In this document: in pieces, positions 8,016 through 17,953 of the stretch
Numbering within the stretch: position 1 is the first letter of the stretch
Layout of the letters: each line of letters begins with the position of its first letter
Assembly (NCBI GenBank): GCA_050011315.1
Contig: JBEKJI010000026.1
Span: forward strand, 1 to 51,025
Origin: Fen-549 sp050011315
Lineage (GTDB): Bacteria > Actinomycetota > Thermoleophilia > Gaiellales > Gaiellaceae
DNA length: 51,025 nt
Direction: 5' to 3'
Translations under genes and position numbers: made by a program
Notes under the pieces: model-generated
Databases searched by the model: none
Told to the model about the DNA's origin: nothing
The model's input: only the letters and a program-made list of their open reading frames with translations

Positions 8016-9733
8016 CAGTAGCTCCTGCTCTGCGGTTGCCACTTCGTGATCCGCACCGGCTCCCAGGAGAGCTGGGGGCGACCGTCCTGCCAGTGCACCA
8101 GCGAGTGCTTGAGGAAGTTCTCGTCGTCACGGTCGGGAAAGTCCTTGGGGCGGGAATGGGCACCGCGGCTCTCCCGCCGCTCCAGCCCGGCCGTGACCAT
8201 GCAGACGGTGAGGTCGAGCTGGTAGCCGAGCTCGAGCACCTGGGTGAGGTCGCTGTTGAAGATCTCACTCCGGTCGTCGACGAGCACGTGCCGGTAGCGC
8301 TCGCGCAGGTTCTCCAGGATTTCGAGCTGGCGGCGCATCTTGCCCTCTTCGCGAAAGACGCCGAAGTTCTCGTGCATCGAGGCGCCGAGCTCGTCGCGGA
8401 TCGCGCGCGGGCGCTCGCCCTCGCGCCGGTCGAGTAGCTGCGCCAGCTCGCGCTCGGCGTCGGCGCGGGCGGCGGGCGCGATCTCGGCCGCCGCGGTACT
8501 CGCCAGCGCCCTTCCGGCCGCGGCACGACCGGCCCTGCGGCCAAAGACGATCGTCTCCATCAGGGAGTTGCCGCCCAGCCGGTTGGCCCCGTGCAGCGAC
8601 ACGCAGGCCACCTCGCCGGCCGCGAAGACGTTCTCGAGCTCGCTGCAGCCATCCACATCCGTGGCGACGCCGCCCATGTGATAGTGGGCGCCCGGCCGCA
8701 CGGGAATCGGATCTGTTAGCGGATCGACGCCTGCGTAGGTGAGAGCGAGATCGCGCGTGCCGTGAAAGCGCTCGACCGTCTTCTCCGGGCCGAAGTGGCG
8801 CATGTCCAGCAGGAGCGAGCCGTTCACGTCCCGCCCCGCGTCGATCTCGGTTTGCTCGGCGCGCGAGACGACGTCGCGGCTGGCCAGCTCCATCGCCTCG
8901 GGCGCGTAGCGGCTCATGAAGCGCTCGCCCTCGGAGTTGAGCAGGTGGCCGCCTTCGCCGCGCACCGCCTCGGTGACGACCAGCCCGCTCGGGAAGATCG
9001 TGGTCGGGTGAAACTGCATGAACTCCGAGTCTTTGAGTGGAAGGCCGACGCGAAGCGCCATCGCCATGCCGTCGCCGGTGCAGGCGTAGGCGTTGGTCGT
9101 GCCGCGGTAGACGCGCCCGGAGCCACCGGTCGCCAGGATCACCGCCTTGGCGCCGAGCGCCTTCACCCCTCCGCGCGGAAGATCCCAAGCGAGCACGCCC
9201 TCGCAGCCCTCCTCGCCGAGCACGAGCCGCAGGACGAAGTACTCCTCGTAGACCTCGATCCCGCGCTCGAGCAGCTGCTCATAGAGAACCTGCAGCAGGA
9301 CGTGACCGGAGACGTCGGCGACGTAGACGGTGCGCGGCGCGCCGGCGCCGCCGAAGGGCCGTTGCGCCAGCCTACCCTCCTCGTCACGATCGAAGAGGGC
9401 GCCCCAGCGCTCGAGCTGGTAGATGTCACCGGGCGCCTCGTTACAGAAGAGCTCGATCGCGTCCTGGTCGCCGAGGTAGTCGGAGCCCTTGACGGTGTCG
9501 GCGGCGTGGCGCTCGGGGCTGTCGGGGCCGGCGTTTCCGAGCGCGGCGTTGATTCCGCCTCTGGCCGCGCCGGAGTGGCTGCGGGTTGGGTGCAGCTTGG
9601 AGACGACGGCCACGTCGGCGCCCGAGTCGTGGGCTTCGATGGCGGCGCGCATGCCCGCGCAGCCGGCACCGATTACTAGCACGTCGTGCGAGATCTCCAC
9701 TGCGGAGGGACGGTACACAATCGCCCGCTGCAC
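8015..9733 (-). CDS. sdhA: Succinate dehydrogenase/fumarate reductase flavoprotein subunit
   Basis: The FAD site GAGCAGM lies near residue 22. RSHSGAARGG (51-60) contains H53, the expected covalent FAD attachment histidine. HPTTIFPSGL and the RGEGGHLLN stretch are the substrate/active-site region, and ELASRDVVSRA contains the catalytic arginine. The length (572) is normal. The start is a GTG at 9733; GTG codons at 9709 and 9703 region could also serve, since no ribosome site is clear. It is the first gene of sdhA-sdhB-sdhE-like, divergent from pckA across 248 bases that must hold both promoters. No classical sdhC/sdhD membrane anchors follow. Confidence 0.95.
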   Translation of the reverse strand: MQRAIVYRPSAVEISHDVLVIGAGCAGMRAAIEAHDSGADVAVVSKLHPTRSHSGAARGGINAALGNAGPDSPERHAADTVKGSDYLGDQDAIELFCNEAPGDIYQLERWGALFDRDEEGRLAQRPFGGAGAPRTVYVADVSGHVLLQVLYEQLLERGIEVYEEYFVLRLVLGEEGCEGVLAWDLPRGGVKALGAKAVILATGGSGRVYRGTTNAYACTGDGMAMALRVGLPLKDSEFMQFHPTTIFPSGLVVTEAVRGEGGHLLNSEGERFMSRYAPEAMELASRDVVSRAEQTEIDAGRDVNGSLLLDMRHFGPEKTVERFHGTRDLALTYAGVDPLTDPIPVRPGAHYHMGGVATDVDGCSELENVFAAGEVACVSLHGANRLGGNSLMETIVFGRRAGRAAAGRALASTAAAEIAPAARADAERELAQLLDRREGERPRAIRDELGASMHENFGVFREEGKMRRQLEILENLRERYRHVLVDDRSEIFNSDLTQVLELGYQLDLTVCMVTAGLERRESRGAHSRPKDFPDRDDENFLKHSLVHWQDGRPQLSWEPVRITKWQPQSRSY

Positions 9734-9981
9734 AGGTGCTTTCGAGCGTCGATGCGACGATCGAGGTTAGGTTGAATCGTTCTCTGAGCAAGAAGAGCTG
9801 GCGGGACACCCCCGCTCACCGTTATAAATGGAGCTTCCTTCCGGGGCGAGGCAGGAGAAAGGCGGATGCTCGCCGGCCGCTTCAGTTACCGCGAAGGGAT
9901 AATCGAGTACACGAACGAGGCCGAAAGGCTTAATTCAGCACAAGCCCGCGACCGCGAATATCCTGCGGCCGGCTAGAAAGA

Positions 9982-11526
9982 GTGGGGCAAGTGACCAGAA
10001 CAGCTTTTCAGATCCCTCCGGCGCGTCAGCTGATCGACAACCCGACGCCCGCCGAGCTCAAAGAGCTCGTCGCTCGCATGCCGAACGCGCGCCGGACGCG
10101 CTACGGCAACCTGAACGTCCAGACTCGGGTGGTCGCACGCTCGAAAAGCTCGACATTCCTGGTCATGGACGAGCCCGACGGTCAGAACCAGTCGATCACG
10201 CACGGGCGGGCGGCCGAGCTGATCAAGCGCCAGAACGACTACATCGCAGACCAGGAGATGGTGCTGATCGACGGCTGGATCGGTAACCACCCGGACTTTC
10301 GCACCCGCGCGCGGCTCTACATCGAGGCCGCGAACGCCAACATCGCCGCGATGCAGCAGCAGCTCTACTACCACGGCGACGAGGATTCCTGCGAGCCCGA
10401 GCTGACGGTCGTCTACACGCCCAACCTGACCGCTCCCGGCTTCCCCGACGACCGCCTGATCATGGTGGACGTCGAGGCCGGAGTCACGCGCGTCTTCAAC
10501 TCCGACTACTTCGGCGAGTCGAAGAAGGGCGGCCTCAGGATGTGGAACCGGCGCGTTTACGACGCCGGCGGTCTCGCCCTGCACGCGGGCTGCAAGATCA
10601 TTCCGACCGAGACGGGCGACAAGGTCGGCCTGATCGTCGGACTGTCCGGCACCGGCAAGACGACGACCACCTTCACGCGCCAGAACGGGTCGCTTCCGGT
10701 TCAGGACGACTTCGTCGCCTGGATGCCCGGCGGTCGCGTCTACGCAACCGAGCGCGGCTGCTTCGCCAAAACCTTCGCGCTCTCGAAGGAAGACGAGCCG
10801 ACCATCTACGGCGCCGTCACCCGGCCCGAGGCCTACCTCGAGAACGTGTCCCAGAACGACGAGGGCGAGCTCGACTTCTTCGACACCTCCTACACCAAGA
10901 ACGGCCGCTCGACCTTCACCTTCGATTCGATCGAGTCGGCCGCGGGCGAACTGATCGAGCACGCCGACTTTCTGCTCGTCCTGAACCGAAACGAGGGCGT
11001 GATCCCGGCCGTCGCCAAGCTCGAAGGGGCGCAGGCGGCCGCCTACTTCATGCTCGGCGAGACGAAGGGAACCAGCGCGGGCGGCGCCGACGAGGCGGGC
11101 AAGTTCCTGCGCGTCCCGGGCACCAACCCCTTCTTTCCGCTCCTCCACGACAGGCAGGGCAACCGCTTCCTCGAGCTGCTCTCCGCACACCCGCTGGAGG
11201 TCTACCTGATGAGCACCGGCCGCATCGGCGGCCCCGAGGACGACGAGCGCTCGAAGAAGGTGCGCATCCCCCACTCCTCGGCAATCGTCAAGGGAATCGC
11301 CGACGGCACGATCGAGTGGGAGACCGATCCCGACTTCGGCTACCTGGTCGCGAGCTCGGTGCCGGGCATCGACGACATCGAGCTCCTACAACCGCGCCTT
11401 CTGTACGAACGCACCGGCCGCGCCGACGAGTACAGGCAGATCGTGGTCGGCCTCAAGTCCGACCGGGCCGAGTTCCTGAGCAAGTTCCCGAGCCTGAGCG
11501 AGGAGATCGTCGCCGCGGTTCGCTAG
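9982..11526 (+). CDS. pckA: Phosphoenolpyruvate carboxykinase (ATP)
   Basis: PckA converts oxaloacetate and ATP to PEP, CO2 and ADP, the first committed step of gluconeogenesis from TCA intermediates. The P-loop GLSGTGKT starts at G220 with K226. The second kinase motif PVQDDFVAW provides the Mg-binding aspartates. Earlier conserved stretches include the WNRRVY and HAGC region. At 514 residues the length fits the ATP-dependent family. GTP-type PEPCK is the more common form in many Actinobacteria, so this is a lineage clue. GTG at 9982 is used; GTG at 9991, preceded by GGGG, is an alternative. It is divergent from sdhA. Confidence 0.95.
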   Translation: MGQVTRTAFQIPPARQLIDNPTPAELKELVARMPNARRTRYGNLNVQTRVVARSKSSTFLVMDEPDGQNQSITHGRAAELIKRQNDYIADQEMVLIDGWIGNHPDFRTRARLYIEAANANIAAMQQQLYYHGDEDSCEPELTVVYTPNLTAPGFPDDRLIMVDVEAGVTRVFNSDYFGESKKGGLRMWNRRVYDAGGLALHAGCKIIPTETGDKVGLIVGLSGTGKTTTTFTRQNGSLPVQDDFVAWMPGGRVYATERGCFAKTFALSKEDEPTIYGAVTRPEAYLENVSQNDEGELDFFDTSYTKNGRSTFTFDSIESAAGELIEHADFLLVLNRNEGVIPAVAKLEGAQAAAYFMLGETKGTSAGGADEAGKFLRVPGTNPFFPLLHDRQGNRFLELLSAHPLEVYLMSTGRIGGPEDDERSKKVRIPHSSAIVKGIADGTIEWETDPDFGYLVASSVPGIDDIELLQPRLLYERTGRADEYRQIVVGLKSDRAEFLSKFPSLSEEIVAAVR

Positions 11527-11550
11527 CGGGCAAGCTCAGCGTTGATCGAG

Positions 11551-11576
11551 AAGGGGCTCGCTACAACGGGCCCTTT
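11551..11576 (+). terminator. Weak terminator candidate after pckA
   Basis: AAGGGGC (11551-11557) can pair with GCCCTTT (11570-11576) with one G-U pair, 24 bases after the pckA stop. The T run is short. No gene is seen between pckA and the NRPS (11527-11785). Confidence 0.3.
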
Positions 11577-11785
11577 CCTTACCTGCTGCCGTGCGCTCTA
11601 GCCGCAGCTCGCGGGCGAGCGCCCGAGGAAGCGCAGGATGCCGCGACACATACCGACCGCTGCCTTGTTCTGGCCAGTCGGACTGTTTAGAAAACGATCC
11701 TCACCCGGGCTGCGTCAGTTCAACCGTCGCGACTTGGGTATTCGGCCGGTTTCAACACGATGCGTCAGATGCAGAATGATCACGA

Positions 11786-14700
11786 ATGCCCGTTTATCAT
11801 CAGCGGGGCGTGCGGGACACAGACTCAACTCGCCCGACCATCGAGTCCGCCCGTCCGGAACGCGATCTCCCCATGTGCGACGACATGCCTGCCGTGCCCG
11901 GTGAGGTTCCCCTTGTCGAGGAAATGGAGCGTTCGCTGCCGGCCATCGTGGCGGATCGTGCAGCTGAGCACCCGAACGCGGTCGCCGTCGAGGACGGTGA
12001 GCGGATCCTCACCTACGCGGAGCTCGACGCCGCCGGAGCCGCGGTTGCGTCTGCCCTGCTCGCCGCCGGTGTCGGCCCGGGCACGCCGGTCGCCGTCTGC
12101 CTGCCGCGCTCATGGGAGGCCGTCGTGGCGTTTCTCGGCATCCTGCGCGCCGGCGCCGCCTACGTCCCGATCAGCCCCGCCCACCCGGAGCGGAGGCAGC
12201 GGAGGATCGTCGAGCTGGCCGGTGCCCGGATCGCGTTGAGTGGTCCCGAGCACGATGCCGGATTACCGCGCGAGATAGTTCGCCTGGATGTGGCGAAGCT
12301 GGTGGCAACCCCGGCGTCCCCATCGCCTGAGCTGCCGCCGGGCGGTGACCGGCTCGCCTATGTGTTGTTCACCTCGGGCTCGACCGGCGAGCCGAAGGGA
12401 GTGGAGGTCACCCATCGGAACCTGGTGCACCTGCTGCGCTCGAGCGCTGATCTGATTCCTCGTGCATCGGATACCGTCTTGCACGTCGATCGGCTCGAGT
12501 TCGATATGTCGGGGCACGAGTTGTGGGGCGCGCTGCTCAACGGAGCTCGACTTGTCGTCGCTCCTTGGGAACGCCCAGACCCGCTGGCGATCGGCCGGCT
12601 GATCGCCGAGCGTGGCGTGACGTTCGTAAACATCTCGATCGGTCTTCTGCACGAGTTGGTTCACGCGAACGTGCCCGAACTCGGTCGACTTCGCGTCATC
12701 TCCGTCGGGGGTGACGTGTTCTCGCCGGCGGTGGCGCGGACCCTTCGCAAGCATCACCCACACGTCCGAGTCATCAATGGCTACGGGCCCACAGAAGCGA
12801 CCATCGTAGCGTCGAGCTACGAGGTCATCGAGCCGGGCTCGGGATCGATACCGATCGGGCGGCCACTTCCGGGCTATCGCCTCTATGTGCTCGACGAGGC
12901 TGGCGTGGCTGTTGAGCCGGGAGAGGCGGGCGAGTTGTGGATCGGCGGGCCGGGCGTCGCGCTCGGATACCGAGGCGATCCGGAGCGGACAGCCGAGCGC
13001 TTTCAGACGAACCCGTTCGATGCCGGGCGGATATACCGCACCGGTGATCGCGTACGGCTTCGAGACGACGGCGAGCTCCTCTTCGAAGGGCGTCTCGACC
13101 GGCAGGTGAAGGTGTCTGGTCAGCGCATCGAGCTCGGAGAGATAGAGCAGGTCCTCGCCACCCATCCAGAGGTGAGCGAGGTGGCGGTTGTCGCACGTGA
13201 AGATGTGCCCGGACACAAGCGGCTCGTCGGATACGCGGTGCCAACGGCCGGGGGCAACCTGTCGCCGGCTGCGCTGAGTGGCTACCTCTCGGAACGTCTT
13301 CCCCACTTCATGGTGCCGAGCCCGATCGTGATCCTCGACGTGCTTCCTCGATCGGAGCGCGGAAAGGTCGACCGCGACGCCCTTCCGTCTCCTACTCGCG
13401 GTGACTTTGATCTCACCCCGGTCACCGGGATGATCGGGCAGGTGACGTCCGCAATGGCCGAAGTGCTGCGTCTCGAGTCGGTTAGTGCGGACGAGAACTT
13501 CTTCGAGCTCGGCGGCGACTCGCTCCTGGCGATCCGGCTCGCCGGGCGGTTGCGCGAGCGGCTCGGCGTCGATCTGGAGATCGGCGTGGTCTTCGCCGCT
13601 CCGACCGCATCGGCACTCACCGAGTTGATCGAGGGGCATACGCCGGCCACGCCGAACATTCCGCCACTGCTACCGGCAACGCGCGCGTCGACGGCGCCGG
13701 CGAGCTTCGCCCAGCGCCGTACCTGGCTCTTCGGACTGATGCATCCGGAGTCGATCGCCTACCAGTCTGCGGTCCTGCTGCAACTTGACGGGAGCTTGGA
13801 CGAGGCGGCACTGGCCGGCGCGTTGAGCGACCTCATGCAGCGCCACGAGAGCCTGCGCACGTCCTTCGAGGAGCGCGACGGCGAGCCGGTTCAGGTCATA
13901 CACACGAAGCGCCCGCTGCCTCTCGAGACGGTCGACCTTCGCGGTGCTGGGCAAAGCGCATGGGAGCAACTCCTTCAAACGAAAGTCCGAACTCGTATCG
14001 ACCCCGGGCACGCGCCACTCGTGCGCTGGACGCTCGTGCGCCTGGAAGAAGAGGCGTGGGCGCTGATTCATGTCGAGCACCACCTGATCCTCGACGGCTG
14101 CTCGTTCGCCGTGCTCGTCGGAGAGCTCGCCGAGCTCTACTCAGCCCGAGTGGAGGAGCGTACGCCCGATCTACCGGAAGCGATCGTGCAGTTCCAGGAC
14201 TACACGCACTGGGAGCGTGCGCTGGAGAAAAACGATGCGATCGCTCGGCAGCTCGAGCACTGGGTGCGGACACTCGATCGAGATCCTCCGCTGCTGGAGC
14301 TGCCGCTCGATCGACCGCGACCCTTGCGTGAATCCTTCTCCGGCGGCTCGATCCGGCTCCGACTCGAGCCCGAGGCCGCGGCGCGATTACGCACGCTCGC
14401 CCATGCCGAAGGCAGCACGTTGTTCATGGCTGCCTTCGCCGCGTTCGCAACGCAATTGCACCGCTATACGGGGCGTTCCGACTTGCAGATCGGCTCGGGA
14501 CTAGCCAACCGCCGCGAGCCCGCGTCCGAGCGGTTGCTGGGGATGATCGTCAACACCGTCATCTTCCGCTTCGATCTCGCCGGCGACCCGACCGTCCGCG
14601 AGCTATTGCGCCGCGTACGGAGCGTCGCACTCGACGCCTATGCCAACGCCGACGCTCCCTTCGATGCCGTCGTCGAGGCCGTGCGCCCACCCCGAGATCC

Positions 14701-17700
14701 CCAGCGCTCGCCCCTCTTCAATATCCTCTTCTCGTTCAACGACCCTCCCCGAGGCGAGGAGCGTTGGTCGGGCCTGCGAGCGCGCCTCGAGCGCGAACTC
14801 CCAAACGGAACCGCGAAGGCCGATCTCGACATCATCGGCATCGACGACCATGACGGAGGGATCACCTTCGTCTGGGAACACTCCGACCTGTTCTTCGCCG
14901 CCACCGCCGAGCGCATGGCCCGTCACCATCTGTCGCTGATCGAGGAGTTCTCGAGCCGGCCCGACGCGCGCATATCCGAGCTCGACCTGATACCGAGCGA
15001 CGAGAGCCGGCAGCTGGCGTCCTGGAGCAACGGTGAGGACACGCGCGGCTACGAGCGCAATTCCACGATCGCCGATCTGTTCGAGGCGCGCGTCGCCGAG
15101 GACGCGCGGGCCGTGGCGGTGTCCTTCCAGGGCGAGACGCTCAGCTACGGGAGACTCGACCGCCGCGCAAACCGCCTGGCCCACCACCTTCGCGAGCTGG
15201 GCATCGATCGAGGCGCGCGGGTGGGCGTCTTCCTCGAGCGCTCGCTGGACATGATCGTGACCTTCCTCGCCATCGTAAAAGCGGGGGGAGCGTATGTTCC
15301 GCTCGATCCGGACGACGCGCCGGAGCGACTGCGCAGGTACGCCCAGATGCTCGACCTGCGACTCATCGTCACCGATGCCCGGCATCGCCCGCATGTGCCC
15401 GGCCCACCCGACCGGGTGACGGTCGTTGACGAACTGGTCGATCTAGCACGTGAGCCGGACACGCCTCCCACGCGCAGTAGCGAGCCACTCGACGCGGCCT
15501 ATGTCATGTTCACGTCGGGCTCCACCGGAATACCGAAGGGGGTTGAGGTGCCGCATCGGGCGATCGTGCGCCTCGTGCGCGGCGCTGACTACGTCCGCTT
15601 GGACGCACAGGAGACAATTCTCGGGATGGCACCCGCGGCCTTCGACGCATCCACTTTCGAGATCTGGGGAGCGCTACTCAACGGCGCGAAGCTCGTCCTG
15701 GCACCGCCCGGTACGCTCACGCTGGGAGAGCTCGCCGAGCTCGTGGCCCGTGAGAAGGTGAGCACCGTGTGGCTCACTGCCGGGCTGTTCCACCTCGTGG
15801 TCGACAACCGACCCGAGCTGCTGGGATCGCTGCGCCAGCTCCTCGCAGGCGGGGATGTCCTCTCTCCCGATCACGTACGCCGGGCACTTGCCGGGCTGCC
15901 GGAAGGAGCTGTTCTCATCAACGGCTACGGACCAACCGAGGCCACGACCTTCACGTGCACACACCGCATGACGGCAGGAGCCAGCATCGATGGTTCGGTA
16001 CCGATCGGGCGCCCCGTCGCCGGTAGCTCGGTCTACATCCTCGACGCGCATGGATCTCCTGCACCGATCGGCGTCGCGGGCGAGCTGTACATCGGCGGCG
16101 ACGGTGTCGCGCTCGGCTACGCCGGCGATCCCGAACTGACGGCGCAACGCTTCCTGCCCGACCCGTTCTCGGCGGAAGAGGGCGCCCGGATGTACAGAAG
16201 CGGCGACCTTGCCCGCTGGCGGGCGGACGGCACGATCGAATTCCTCGGACGAACGGATCGCCAGCTAAAGATCAGGGGCTTCCGCGTGGAGCCCGGCGAG
16301 ATCGAGCAGGCGCTGCGGAGTCATCCGGACGTCGCCGACGGATACGTAGCGTCGTTCGAGAGCACCCCCGGCGAGCGAGCCCTCGCAGCCTATGTCGTTC
16401 CGTCCGCGGGCGCCGAATTGCGCGAGGCCGAGTTGCGGGCCCACGCCGCGCGCCTGCTGCCTCCTCACGCGATACCCGTAGCGTGGTGCTGGCTCGAGCG
16501 CTTACCGCTGACCGGCGTCGGGAAGGTCGATGCAGCTGCTCTTCCTGCGCCGATTATCCGCTCCCGCCGGTCCGTAGCTGGCCGTCCCGCGTCTCCACGG
16601 GACGAGTTCGAGCGCGAGCTGATCGCAATCTGGAAGCGGACGCTCGACTGCGACGCGGTCGATCCCGAGGACGACTTCTTCGATCTCGGCGGGCATTCGC
16701 TACTGGCAGTCGAGCTGTTCGACGCGATCGAGCGTTCGCTTGGCCAGTACCTGCCCCTCTCGACCATCTTCGAGGCGCCTACGGTGCGACGTCTCGCCGC
16801 CGTCCTAATGGGCAACAGCTGGGAGGGCACGCGCAAGTCTCTCGTCCCGGTCACGCGGAGCGGCAGCCGCCCGCCGCTGTTTTGCGTCTCCGCGGGCGAC
16901 GGCAACCCAACGGGATTCGGAGCGCTCGCGCGACGCCTCGGCGACGATCAGCCGCTGTTCGCGCTTCAACCTCGGGGAATCAGCGGCGGTGCGCCGCTCC
17001 ACGTTTCGGTCGAGGCAATGGCGCGTCACTACGTCCGCGAGATCCGCAAGGTCTGCCCGCATGGTCCATATCTGCTTGCCGGACGCTGCTTGGGCGCTCT
17101 CATTGCCTATGAGATGGCCCGCCGTCTCGAGGCCGCCCGGCAACGAGTCAGGTTGCTCGTGGTGATGGATTCGGGCGGTCCCCTTCAAACGCGACGCCGG
17201 CTCGCCGATGGAACTTCGTTCGACCTGGTCATGGGTAGCGCCCTGCGACGATCGGGCTTGGACGTCGACGTCTTCTCCTTGCGTGGGACCGAGGAATTCA
17301 TGCGCTGGCTCGCCGAGCCGGTGCACTACGGCGGCGACGAGACCCCGCCGATCAATCGTTACCTCGAGGAGCTCTATCGCTCGCGAAGCGACGTGCGCGA
17401 CGTCTATCCCGACCTCGCCGGCGAGGATGCGCGCGGTTTCATCGACTGGACTTGGATCTCGGGCCGCCCCGAGGAGGGCCTATGCGAACGGCTCCTTCCC
17501 CCGCCAAGCGACCCGAGCCTGCGATCCCAGGATGGAAGCCGAAAGCAGAGCAGGTTCGACAAGATCCGCGAGCGGCTCGCCTGGCGCGCCGCTGAGGCCA
17601 GAGACCTCGTCACCGGCGGCCGCCTTCCCGGCGCCGGCTCACGTCTCCGCGAGCGCATCAGAGACGTGGGGACGCGTGCAGCGCTCGGCTATCGAGCCGG

Positions 17701-17953
17701 CGCGTACGGAGGGGTGGTCACGCTGATACGCTCGGCCGAGTATCGGGTGCACACGCACCTCGACCGTTGGTTCAACCTCGACACGGGCGGAGTCGTCGAG
17801 GCGCATGTCTCGGGAACACATCGTTCGATGTTGCGCGAGCCCGATGTGGCCTCACTCGCCGAGTCCATAAGGGGACTCATCGACGCCGCGATCGATGAAC
17901 GAGACGAAAAGCCATCACTGGAAGCTCCCGCCGAAGCGCCTGCAGCTCGCTGA
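11786..17953 (+). CDS. Dimodular non-ribosomal peptide synthetase, A-T-C-A-T-TE
   Basis: A 2055-residue assembly line. Domains by motif: A1 (about 45-545, FTSGSTGEPKG near 195), carrier 1 (S579 in GGDSLL), condensation (about 635-1070, HHLILDG at 765-771), A2 (about 1085-1590, FTSGSTGIPKG near 1242), carrier 2 (S1638 in GGHSLL) and thioesterase (about 1690-2045). Aligned by eye to the PheA specificity positions, A1 reads DMHNIVGIVK, which I do not recognise. A2 reads DAFWLAGTFK, close to valine-type codes. There is no epimerase, so an L,L-type dipeptide is expected. The TE has GRCLG with C1768 in place of serine, D1795, and H2012. The start is ATG 11786; 11873 and 11885 are alternatives and none has a good ribosome site. 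It overlaps the PPTase by 59 bases. Confidence 0.93.
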   Translation: MPVYHQRGVRDTDSTRPTIESARPERDLPMCDDMPAVPGEVPLVEEMERSLPAIVADRAAEHPNAVAVEDGERILTYAELDAAGAAVASALLAAGVGPGTPVAVCLPRSWEAVVAFLGILRAGAAYVPISPAHPERRQRRIVELAGARIALSGPEHDAGLPREIVRLDVAKLVATPASPSPELPPGGDRLAYVLFTSGSTGEPKGVEVTHRNLVHLLRSSADLIPRASDTVLHVDRLEFDMSGHELWGALLNGARLVVAPWERPDPLAIGRLIAERGVTFVNISIGLLHELVHANVPELGRLRVISVGGDVFSPAVARTLRKHHPHVRVINGYGPTEATIVASSYEVIEPGSGSIPIGRPLPGYRLYVLDEAGVAVEPGEAGELWIGGPGVALGYRGDPERTAERFQTNPFDAGRIYRTGDRVRLRDDGELLFEGRLDRQVKVSGQRIELGEIEQVLATHPEVSEVAVVAREDVPGHKRLVGYAVPTAGGNLSPAALSGYLSERLPHFMVPSPIVILDVLPRSERGKVDRDALPSPTRGDFDLTPVTGMIGQVTSAMAEVLRLESVSADENFFELGGDSLLAIRLAGRLRERLGVDLEIGVVFAAPTASALTELIEGHTPATPNIPPLLPATRASTAPASFAQRRTWLFGLMHPESIAYQSAVLLQLDGSLDEAALAGALSDLMQRHESLRTSFEERDGEPVQVIHTKRPLPLETVDLRGAGQSAWEQLLQTKVRTRIDPGHAPLVRWTLVRLEEEAWALIHVEHHLILDGCSFAVLVGELAELYSARVEERTPDLPEAIVQFQDYTHWERALEKNDAIARQLEHWVRTLDRDPPLLELPLDRPRPLRESFSGGSIRLRLEPEAAARLRTLAHAEGSTLFMAAFAAFATQLHRYTGRSDLQIGSGLANRREPASERLLGMIVNTVIFRFDLAGDPTVRELLRRVRSVALDAYANADAPFDAVVEAVRPPRDPQRSPLFNILFSFNDPPRGEERWSGLRARLERELPNGTAKADLDIIGIDDHDGGITFVWEHSDLFFAATAERMARHHLSLIEEFSSRPDARISELDLIPSDESRQLASWSNGEDTRGYERNSTIADLFEARVAEDARAVAVSFQGETLSYGRLDRRANRLAHHLRELGIDRGARVGVFLERSLDMIVTFLAIVKAGGAYVPLDPDDAPERLRRYAQMLDLRLIVTDARHRPHVPGPPDRVTVVDELVDLAREPDTPPTRSSEPLDAAYVMFTSGSTGIPKGVEVPHRAIVRLVRGADYVRLDAQETILGMAPAAFDASTFEIWGALLNGAKLVLAPPGTLTLGELAELVAREKVSTVWLTAGLFHLVVDNRPELLGSLRQLLAGGDVLSPDHVRRALAGLPEGAVLINGYGPTEATTFTCTHRMTAGASIDGSVPIGRPVAGSSVYILDAHGSPAPIGVAGELYIGGDGVALGYAGDPELTAQRFLPDPFSAEEGARMYRSGDLARWRADGTIEFLGRTDRQLKIRGFRVEPGEIEQALRSHPDVADGYVASFESTPGERALAAYVVPSAGAELREAELRAHAARLLPPHAIPVAWCWLERLPLTGVGKVDAAALPAPIIRSRRSVAGRPASPRDEFERELIAIWKRTLDCDAVDPEDDFFDLGGHSLLAVELFDAIERSLGQYLPLSTIFEAPTVRRLAAVLMGNSWEGTRKSLVPVTRSGSRPPLFCVSAGDGNPTGFGALARRLGDDQPLFALQPRGISGGAPLHVSVEAMARHYVREIRKVCPHGPYLLAGRCLGALIAYEMARRLEAARQRVRLLVVMDSGGPLQTRRRLADGTSFDLVMGSALRRSGLDVDVFSLRGTEEFMRWLAEPVHYGGDETPPINRYLEELYRSRSDVRDVYPDLAGEDARGFIDWTWISGRPEEGLCERLLPPPSDPSLRSQDGSRKQSRFDKIRERLAWRAAEARDLVTGGRLPGAGSRLRERIRDVGTRAALGYRAGAYGGVVTLIRSAEYRVHTHLDRWFNLDTGGVVEAHVSGTHRSMLREPDVASLAESIRGLIDAAIDERDEKPSLEAPAEAPAAR

